Source: Antiquaquibacter soli (GTDB lineage: Bacteria; Actinomycetota; Actinomycetes; Actinomycetales; Microbacteriaceae). From it: 64,000 bases of DNA. The translations under genes were made by a program, and so were the position numbers. Of the stretch, positions 55,902 to 64,000 are shown piece by piece. The first letter of the stretch is position 1, and each line of letters begins with the position of its first letter. A model generated the notes under the pieces. The model was given only the letters and a program-made list of their open reading frames with translations. It did no database searches and was not told the DNA's origin. The DNA lies in assembly GCF_030580675.1 (NCBI RefSeq), contig NZ_JAUQUB010000001.1, positions 558,001 through 622,000 of the forward strand, given 5' to 3'.

Positions 55902-57546
55902 GGCGATCGGGCTCGTCGCCGTCGTGCTCGCGCTGTCGGGGTGCGTCGGCATCCCCACGTCGGGCGGCGTCGTGACGGGCGGCATCATCGACGACCGGCT
56001 CGAGCCCGACTTCTTCGTGCTGCCGTCGGGCCCCCGACCGGGCTCGACTCAGGAGGAGATCCTGTCGGACTTCATGCTCGCGCTGCGCGGTCCGCAGTCC
56101 CAGTACGCGATCGCGCGGCAGTTCCTCGCCGACTCGATCGCGGACGACTGGAACCCCGACGCCGAGGCGATCATCCGCACGGGCATCCCCGCGATGACGC
56201 CCGGGGCGGCCGAGAACTCGATCGACTACACGGTGACGAGCAAGGCCGTCGTCGACGCCGACGGCCGCTACCAGGAGACGCCTCCCGCGTCGCAGACGCT
56301 CAGCTACTCGTTCGTGCAGGAGGACGGCGAGTGGCGCATCAGCGACGCGCCCGACGCGATCGTGCTCTCCCAGTCGAGCTTCAACGTCGTGTTCACCGAG
56401 CAGGCTCTCTACTTCTTCGACCCCAGCTACCAGTACCTGGTCCCCGACGTCCGGTGGTTCCCCGCGCGTGCGACGGTGACGAGCCGGATCGTGCGCGAGT
56501 TGCTCGAGGGTCCCGCGTCGTGGCTTCAGCAGGGCGTCGTGCTGAGCTCGTTCCCCATCGCGACGAGCGTCGTGAGCTCGGAGGTGGTGTCGGGCACGGC
56601 GACGGTCGAGCTGAGCTCCGAGGCGCTCACGGCGAGCCCCGCCGACCGGGAGCGGATGCAGCAGCAGCTCGCCGCGAGCCTCGACGTGTCGAGCGTGATC
56701 ATGACGGTCGGCGGCCTCGAGATCGTCGCGCCCGAGACCGGCACTCCCGCGGTGCGCAACCCGGGCGTCGAGTCCGCCGTCCTCGTGGGTACCGACGAGG
56801 GATTCGGTTTCGACACCGGCGAGGGGCCGACGGGCCTCGGCGCCCTCGGCGCACAGGTCGCCGCCGCGGGCGCGACCGCGGCGACCCTCAGCAACGACCA
56901 GCAGACGGTCGCCTTCCTCAGCCCGGCCGGGGTCTCGGTCGCGAGGGCCGGCGCCGACCAGCCGCTCGTCGTGGACGCCCGATCCGGCCTCATCGCCCCG
57001 TCGCTCGATCCCTTCCGCTTCGTGTGGTCGGTGCAGGGCTCGAGTGCGGGGTCGCTCAAGGTCTTCGAGGTCGACGGCACGGAGCATCCGATCGCGACGG
57101 GCCTCCCGGTGGACGCCCGCATCGTCGCCGCCGACGTCTCCCGCGACGGCACCCGATTGCTCGTCTACCTCGCCACCAGCGCCGGGCCGCAACTCGGCGT
57201 GGCGGGCATCGTGCGCCAGCAGGGGACGAACATCCCGACGGAGCTCGGCGAGCTCCTGCCCCTCCCGGCCCCGTCGAGCACCCCGGTCGACGCGACGTGG
57301 GTGAGCGACCGTGTCGTCGCCACCGTCTCCCACGGTGCCGAGGCCTCGCCGATCACCACGGTCGAGATCGGCGGTCCGAGCAGTCCGCTCAGCCAGGTCT
57401 CCGATGCCACCACGATCGCCGGCGGCAACAACGGCACGGACGGGTTGCGAGTGCTCGCTCCCGACGGGAGCATCTGGCAGGCGCGTGGGTCCGGGGGGTG
57501 GGTCGCCTCGGGTCTCACCGCCTCCTTCCTCGCGAGCAAGCAGTAG
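55891..57546 (+). CDS. lpqB: Lipoprotein LpqB
   Basis: The 551-residue protein has a lipoprotein signal with LALSGC, giving Cys18 as the lipidated residue. A GerMN domain lies at about 190-290 (TSRIVRELLEGPASWL, TATVELSSEAL) and a C-terminal propeller-like LpqB domain from about 300, with DQQTVAFLSPAG and WVSDRVVATVS. LpqB sits outside the membrane and interacts with the MtrB sensor in mycobacteria. The start overlaps mtrB by 11 bases with GGAGG just upstream. Confidence 0.93.
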   Translation: MRTRAIGLVAVVLALSGCVGIPTSGGVVTGGIIDDRLEPDFFVLPSGPRPGSTQEEILSDFMLALRGPQSQYAIARQFLADSIADDWNPDAEAIIRTGIPAMTPGAAENSIDYTVTSKAVVDADGRYQETPPASQTLSYSFVQEDGEWRISDAPDAIVLSQSSFNVVFTEQALYFFDPSYQYLVPDVRWFPARATVTSRIVRELLEGPASWLQQGVVLSSFPIATSVVSSEVVSGTATVELSSEALTASPADRERMQQQLAASLDVSSVIMTVGGLEIVAPETGTPAVRNPGVESAVLVGTDEGFGFDTGEGPTGLGALGAQVAAAGATAATLSNDQQTVAFLSPAGVSVARAGADQPLVVDARSGLIAPSLDPFRFVWSVQGSSAGSLKVFEVDGTEHPIATGLPVDARIVAADVSRDGTRLLVYLATSAGPQLGVAGIVRQQGTNIPTELGELLPLPAPSSTPVDATWVSDRVVATVSHGAEASPITTVEIGGPSSPLSQVSDATTIAGGNNGTDGLRVLAPDGSIWQARGSGGWVASGLTASFLASKQ

Positions 57547-57610
57547 GAGTTCTCCACAGGGCGCGCGTTGAGCGCTCATGCGTCGGCGCGCTCCCTGGCA
57601 GGGTCGACGG

Positions 57611-58282
57611 ATGATCATCGACGCGCTCCGCGATGCCCGGGCCCTGCTCTTCCCCCTTGACTGCGCGGGCTGCGGCGCTCCCGATCGCGGCCTGTGCGAC
57701 GACTGCGCCGCCCTCCTGCGCCCCGCGGTCACCCCGCGGTCGACGCCGGGCGGCCTCGTCGTCTACACGGCCCTGCGGTACGAGTCGGAGGTGCGGCGCA
57801 TCATCCTGACCTTCAAGGAGGAAGGGCGCACCGACCTCGCGCGGCAGCTGTCGTGGCCCCTGGGCGAGGCGATCCGCGCGGCGCTCGCCGAGTATCCCGA
57901 CGCGGTCGTGGTGCCCGTTCCCTCGAGCCGAGCGGGCTACCGGCGCCGCGGCTTCGATCCGGTGCGGCTGCTGCTGCGGCGCACCGGGCGTCGGTTCGAG
58001 CGGGTGCTCGCACCGACCCGCGCGACAGGGGTGCAGAAGTCGCTCGGCCGCGTGGAGCGGGCCGACAACCTCCGTGACGCGCTCGGCGCGCGGCCCGGAA
58101 TCCGGGGTCGGCGGGTGCTTCTCATCGACGACATCCTCACGACCGGAGCGACCCTCGAGGAGGCGGCGAGGGCAGTAGCTGCGGCCGGCGGGGAGGTCGT
58201 GGGGGCCGCCACCATGGCGTTCACTCCGAGGTTGCACAGAAGCCGTGACATCCCTGGGGCCGAGGACTACGGTGGGGTCTAA
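57611..58282 (+). CDS. ComF family phosphoribosyltransferase-like protein
   Basis: The 223-residue protein has an N-terminal four-cysteine knuckle (LDCAGCG and LCDDC) and a PRT-type domain with VVVPVPSSRAGYRRRGFDP, a basic RVERADNLRDA, and the PRPP loop VLLIDDILTTGATL. It resembles ComF, needed for DNA uptake in competent bacteria, but no other competence genes are near. The conserved place between lpqB and hpf (Rv3242c position) suggests a housekeeping role. Start ATG 57611. Confidence 0.88.
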   Translation: MIIDALRDARALLFPLDCAGCGAPDRGLCDDCAALLRPAVTPRSTPGGLVVYTALRYESEVRRIILTFKEEGRTDLARQLSWPLGEAIRAALAEYPDAVVVPVPSSRAGYRRRGFDPVRLLLRRTGRRFERVLAPTRATGVQKSLGRVERADNLRDALGARPGIRGRRVLLIDDILTTGATLEEAARAVAAAGGEVVGAATMAFTPRLHRSRDIPGAEDYGGV

Positions 58283-58354
58283 AGGCGCGAATCGACCGCC
58301 TGGGAGGAACTTGGCGGAGCGCAAGATCGCGTCGACGAGGGCTGGGAGGTCGAT

Positions 58355-59026
58355 ATGGACATCACTATCACCGGACGCAACCTGGGGGTTACGGACCGCT
58401 TCCGCGAATACGCCACCGAGAAGGCCGAGAAGATCGATCATCTCGCCGAGCGAGCCATCGCCTTCGAGGTCAAGGTCAGCCGCCACCACGAGACGCGCGG
58501 CTCGAGCGGTGACGATCGCGTCGAGCTGACCCTCATCGGTCCCGGGCCGCTCGTTCGCGCGGAGGCCGCCGGCTCCGACAAGTACGTCGCGTTCGACCTG
58601 GCCATGGCCAAGCTCGTGGAGCGCATCCGTCAGTCGAAGGACCGCCGCAAGGTGCACCGCGGTCAGCACCGGCCGGTCTCCCTGCGCGAGGCGTCAGCCG
58701 ATGGCTTCAGCGTCATCGACATCACGCCCGTGAGTCCCGATGTCATCGAGAAGGTGACGACCGGCAGCATCCCGGTTCAGGCGACGGATGACTCGGACGA
58801 GGACTACACCCCCGTCGTCATCCGGCAGAAGGTCTTCCCGTCGAGCATCATGAGGGTGTCCGAAGCGGTGGACCACATGGAGCTCGTGGGTCACGACTTC
58901 TTCCTCTTCATCGACGCCGAGACCGATCGGCCGAGCGTGGTCTACCGCCGCAAGGGCTGGGACTACGGCGTCATCTCCCTCGAGGAAGAGGCGGTCGCGC
59001 CCGCCAAGCGTTCCCGCAGAGCGTAA
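58355..59026 (+). CDS. hpf: Long-form ribosome hibernation promoting factor
   Basis: The 223-residue protein has the S30AE N-domain (1-105; MDITITGRNLGVTDRFREYA and FDLAMAKLVERIRQSKDRR). After a linker comes the C-terminal dimerisation domain (about 160-215; VVIRQKVFPSSIMRVSEAVD and DFFLFIDAETDRPSVVYRRK). Long HPF pairs 70S ribosomes into inactive 100S dimers in stationary phase. GGGAGG lies just before the ATG. A strong terminator follows, which separates it from secA. Confidence 0.94.
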   Translation: MDITITGRNLGVTDRFREYATEKAEKIDHLAERAIAFEVKVSRHHETRGSSGDDRVELTLIGPGPLVRAEAAGSDKYVAFDLAMAKLVERIRQSKDRRKVHRGQHRPVSLREASADGFSVIDITPVSPDVIEKVTTGSIPVQATDDSDEDYTPVVIRQKVFPSSIMRVSEAVDHMELVGHDFFLFIDAETDRPSVVYRRKGWDYGVISLEEEAVAPAKRSRRA

Positions 59027-59038
59027 TCGTCCAGCGTC

Positions 59039-59077
59039 GGGAAACCCCTGTCCGCCCGGTGCGGGCAGGGGTTTCCC
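59039..59077 (+). terminator. Strong hairpin terminator after hpf
   Basis: Two 17-base arms (59039-59055 and 59061-59077) pair with a single G-T wobble around the loop CCGGT. The stem is GC-rich at its tip and begins GGGAAACCCC. Only a short T-rich stretch follows. It begins 12 bases after the hpf stop and ends 68 bases before secA. Confidence 0.75.
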
Positions 59078-59145
59078 AGCGCCGTGTTGCTACGATTACG
59101 AGTCTGTAACAGCACGTTCCGCGTGCCGTAAATAGGGAGTCTTTC

Positions 59146-61965
<2,820 letters not shown>

Positions 61966-62005
61966 ACGGCGGTCCGGGGTAGGCGCGCGGCCCTACAGTA
62001 GTGAC

Positions 62006-62554
62006 ATGTTCTCGCGCATTCGCCTCGCCGCAGTCCTGCCCGCCGTCGCGCTTGCCGCTGCTCTCGCGGCGTGCACCACCCCGTCGGCGGGCCCCGCTCC
62101 CGAGCCGTCGGCCACGCCCACCGCGGAGACGCCGGTCGGCACGGGCGACTTCGTTCCCGACGAGGAATGGTTCGCCGGTCTCGATGAGGCCCGCAACGGA
62201 CTGGGCGAGTACGTCGGCTGGTGGAACACACAGAAGTGCACGTACCAGCAGGTGATCGACGGCGACTTCAACTGCAGCATCCACATCGCCGGCATCCAGG
62301 AGCAAGTGCTGGCAGTTCAGTCCTACCTGGTCGATGTCGTGGACATCGCTCCCGGCTCTGAGGACCTCGTGGCCGACCTCCCGGAGGCGGCAAGCCGGTC
62401 GGCGGAGGCGGCCGCTGCGGCCGAGGCCTTCAGCGACTCGGGTTGCGACTTCAGCCCCGGGGAGTCGTGCACCGATGGAGCCGACTTGCTCGTCTCGCTG
62501 GCGACCGCACTGGATGTCGCCCTCGCGGGCTGGGAGACGCCGCCGCTCCGCTAG
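62006..62554 (+). CDS. Small putative lipoprotein of unknown function
   Basis: The 182-residue protein has an N-terminal signal with LAAALAAC, giving Cys23 as the lipidated residue, and a Pro/Ala/Thr-rich linker (24-45). An acidic helical domain then carries the string EEWFAGLDEARNGLGEYVGWW and four further cysteines (about residues 75, 88, 148 and 156) that could form two disulfides. I recognise no family. It starts 40 bases after secA, and a perfect palindrome follows its stop by 6 bases. Confidence 0.7.
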   Translation: MFSRIRLAAVLPAVALAAALAACTTPSAGPAPEPSATPTAETPVGTGDFVPDEEWFAGLDEARNGLGEYVGWWNTQKCTYQQVIDGDFNCSIHIAGIQEQVLAVQSYLVDVVDIAPGSEDLVADLPEAASRSAEAAAAAEAFSDSGCDFSPGESCTDGADLLVSLATALDVALAGWETPPLR

Positions 62555-62560
62555 CGCTCG

Positions 62561-62592
62561 ATCCATTCTCTGACTAGAGTCAGAGAATGGAT
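62561..62592. promoter_or_regulatory. Perfect 32 bp palindrome over the MarR-GNAT start codon
   Basis: Arms 62561-62575 (ATCCATTCTCTGACT) and 62578-62592 are perfect 15-base complements around AG. The ATG of the MarR-GNAT gene (62587) lies inside the right arm. TAGAGT at 62575-62580 would be a fair -10 box, placing transcription start at about the A of the ATG, so a leaderless mRNA is possible. MarR dimers bind palindromes of this size, so autorepression is the likely role; it might also end transcription of the upstream lipoprotein gene. Confidence 0.65.
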
Positions 62593-63468
62593 CCCGACGC
62601 CGTTGCGCGAGTGCGCCGATTCAACCGCGCCGTCACCCAGCGGGTCGGCGCTCTGGACGACGCCTTCCTTGCTCGGGGCCGCAGCCTCGGTCAGTCGCGC
62701 TTGCTCTGGGAGATCGGGGAGTCCGGCGCCGAGCTCAGGGAGCTGCGCGCGCGGCTCGACCTCGACTCCGGCTACCTCACGCGAATGCTTCAGGCGCTCG
62801 ACGCGGCGGGCCTCGCCAGCGTCGGTTCGGAGCCCGGAGATGCACGGGTGCGCGTCGCCAGGCTCACCCCCGCCGGCGCGGCCGAACGGCGCGAGCTGGA
62901 TCGCCTCTCCGACGCGCAGGCCGAGTCGATGCTCGCGCCCCTCGACGCCACCCAGCGCGCCCGCCTCGTGGAAGCCATGGGCGAGGTAGAGCGGCTCCTG
63001 GCCGTGTCGGCCGTCACCGTCGAGGTGGTGGCGCCGTCGCATCCCGACGCGCGAGCCGCAGTCGGCCACTACTTCGCCGAGCTCGCCACTCGATTCGAGA
63101 GCGGCTTCGACGCGGGCACGACGCTACCTCTCAGCGACGAGTCACTTCAGCTCCCGTCGGGCGCGATGCTCCTCGCGCGGCTGCACGGCGAGCCAGTAGC
63201 GGTCGGGGGCGTCAAGCTGCTCGGCGACGGGGTGGGCGAGATCAAGCGCGTGTGGGTGTCGCCCACCGCACGCGGACTGGGTCTGGGTAGGCGGATGCTC
63301 ACCGAGCTCGAATCCGTCGCGCGCGAGCACGGGCGATCCGTCGTGCGGCTCGACACCAACCGCGCCCTCGTCGAGGCCATCGCCCTGTACCGGTCCGCCG
63401 GCTACCACGAGGTCACCGCGTTCAATGCGGAGCCGTACGCCCACCACTGGTTCGAGAAGGAGCTCTGA
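62587..63468 (+). CDS. MarR-GNAT fusion: regulator plus acetyltransferase
   Basis: The 293-residue protein joins an N-terminal MarR-type winged helix (about 1-135) to a C-terminal GNAT acetyltransferase (about 140-293). The MarR part has GQSRLLWEIGESG, LRARLDLDSGYLTRML and a wing GDARVRVARLTPAG. The GNAT part has VWVSPTARGLGLGRRML, the acetyl-CoA pyrophosphate loop, and ALYRSAGYHEV. Such fusions are known; the acetyl acceptor is unknown. The start lies in a perfect palindrome, suggesting it controls its own expression. The RraA-like gene follows after one base. Confidence 0.88.
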   Translation: MDPDAVARVRRFNRAVTQRVGALDDAFLARGRSLGQSRLLWEIGESGAELRELRARLDLDSGYLTRMLQALDAAGLASVGSEPGDARVRVARLTPAGAAERRELDRLSDAQAESMLAPLDATQRARLVEAMGEVERLLAVSAVTVEVVAPSHPDARAAVGHYFAELATRFESGFDAGTTLPLSDESLQLPSGAMLLARLHGEPVAVGGVKLLGDGVGEIKRVWVSPTARGLGLGRRMLTELESVAREHGRSVVRLDTNRALVEAIALYRSAGYHEVTAFNAEPYAHHWFEKEL

Positions 63469-63469
63469 G

Positions 63470-64000
63470 ATGGATCGATTCGCGACCCTCACGACGGCGC
63501 ACATCGCCGACGCGTGCGTTCGGCTCGGCGTGCCCCTGAGGGTCGCACCGCCGGGCCTGCGAGCGGTGTCGCCGGGCGACAGGTTCGCCGGCCGAGTGCT
63601 GCCGGTCCGGCACGTCGGCAGCGTCGACCTCTACCTCGAGGCGTTGGAGGGGTCGATCCCGGGGGATGTGCTCGTCGTGGACAACGAGGGGCGCACCGAT
63701 GAGGCGTGCGTCGGCGACCTCGTCGCCCTCGAGGTTCGGGAGGCCGGGCTCGCCGGCATCCTGATCTGGGGCCTGCACCGCGACACGGCGGACATTCGCG
63801 CGATCGGCCTGCCCGTATTCAGCCTGGGATCCACTCCGCCGGGTCCGGTGCGAGTAGATCCCCGCGCGCCAGACGCCCTCGAGGCCGCGACCGTCGGCGA
63901 GCAGGAGGTCACCGCCGAGGATGCCGTCTTCGCCGACGATGACGGAGCCCTCTTCGTCGCGCTCGATCGGCTCGATGACGTCCTCACGGCGGCGGAGGGC
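63470..64000 (+). CDS. RraA family protein, 5' part only
   Basis: The ATG at 63470 opens a frame still open at the window end (177 codons). The visible part has TAHIADACVRLGVPL, FAGRVLPVRHVGS, SIPGDVLVVDNEGRTDEA and a RDTADIRAIGLPVFSLG, the core of the RraA/dimethylmenaquinone-methyltransferase-like fold. Members include regulators of RNase E and also 4-hydroxy-4-methyl-2-oxoglutarate or oxaloacetate aldolases/decarboxylases; the aldolase reading is usually safer in actinobacteria. AAGGAG is 8 bases upstream, inside the end of the MarR-GNAT gene, so the two are coupled. Confidence 0.8.
   Translation, partial: MDRFATLTTAHIADACVRLGVPLRVAPPGLRAVSPGDRFAGRVLPVRHVGSVDLYLEALEGSIPGDVLVVDNEGRTDEACVGDLVALEVREAGLAGILIWGLHRDTADIRAIGLPVFSLGSTPPGPVRVDPRAPDALEAATVGEQEVTAEDAVFADDDGALFVALDRLDDVLTAAEG

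Noticed and set aside
57611-58282. Evidence for a DNA-uptake (competence) locus
   Set aside because: ComF-like proteins occur here as part of a conserved housekeeping neighbourhood and no comEA, comEC or pilus genes are in the window.

Overview
The window is high-GC, gene-dense DNA from an actinobacterium, most likely a member of the Microbacteriaceae. This is inferred from GTG starts, very short intergenic gaps, a WhiB regulator, MtrA-MtrB-LpqB, a SecA without a C-terminal zinc tail, DUF3499 and DUF5719 proteins. It is also inferred from a gene order (whiB, DUF5719, PF06262, DUF3499, ahcY, mtrA, mtrB, lpqB, comF, hpf, secA) that resembles the Rv3260c-Rv3240c region of Mycobacterium tuberculosis. 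No rRNA, tRNA, CRISPR array, transposase or integrase was seen, and no gene-free stretch exceeds 300 bases; the longest is the 240 bp divergent region at 34992-35231.

Region 1 (1-13.6 kb) is a cell-surface polysaccharide cluster. It holds glycosyltransferases of families GT2 and GT4, a Wzx-like flippase, two homologous large membrane proteins around a DUF2142 membrane protein, a DUF2304/GT2 pair, and two tandem O-antigen-ligase/polymerase-like proteins. Region 2 (13.6-21.7 kb) holds an acyl-CoA dehydrogenase, manA, two tandem GDP-mannose 4,6-dehydratase-like genes, another large membrane protein, a GlxA-type regulator, a 36-residue mini-protein and galE. ManA, the HAD phosphomannomutase-like enzyme at 27.2 kb, Gmd and GalE would supply nucleotide sugars to region 1; no mannose-1-phosphate guanylyltransferase lies in the window.

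Region 3 (21.7-31.5 kb) is the conserved whiB-to-ahcY core followed by divergent RDD and SpoIIM-like genes. Region 4 (31.5-48.0 kb) looks like an accessory block. It starts with an ArsR-type regulator divergent from an MFS exporter. Next comes a CGNR regulator plus SelA-fold PLP enzyme, divergent from a 12-gene operon. That operon encodes a sugar-type ABC importer without ATPase, a creatininase-family hydrolase, an enolase-superfamily enzyme, two amidohydrolases, a class-V PLP enzyme, an M20 peptidase, a Gfo/Idh/MocA oxidoreductase, a DUF4432 mutarotase-like protein and RidA. Nearly every junction is a 4-base start/stop overlap. The enzyme mix suggests catabolism of an unidentified nitrogen-containing, carbohydrate-like compound; this is the best candidate in the window for an undescribed pathway. 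An aquaporin closes the block.

Region 5 (48.0-64 kb) carries a minus-strand MoxR/DUF58/DUF4350/DUF4129 membrane module. Its usual partners RDD and SpoIIM lie on the far side of region 4. Divergent from it run mtrA-mtrB-lpqB, comF, hpf, a strong terminator and secA, then a small lipoprotein, a MarR-GNAT fusion whose start lies inside a perfect 32 bp palindrome, and the 5' part of an RraA-like gene cut by the window end.
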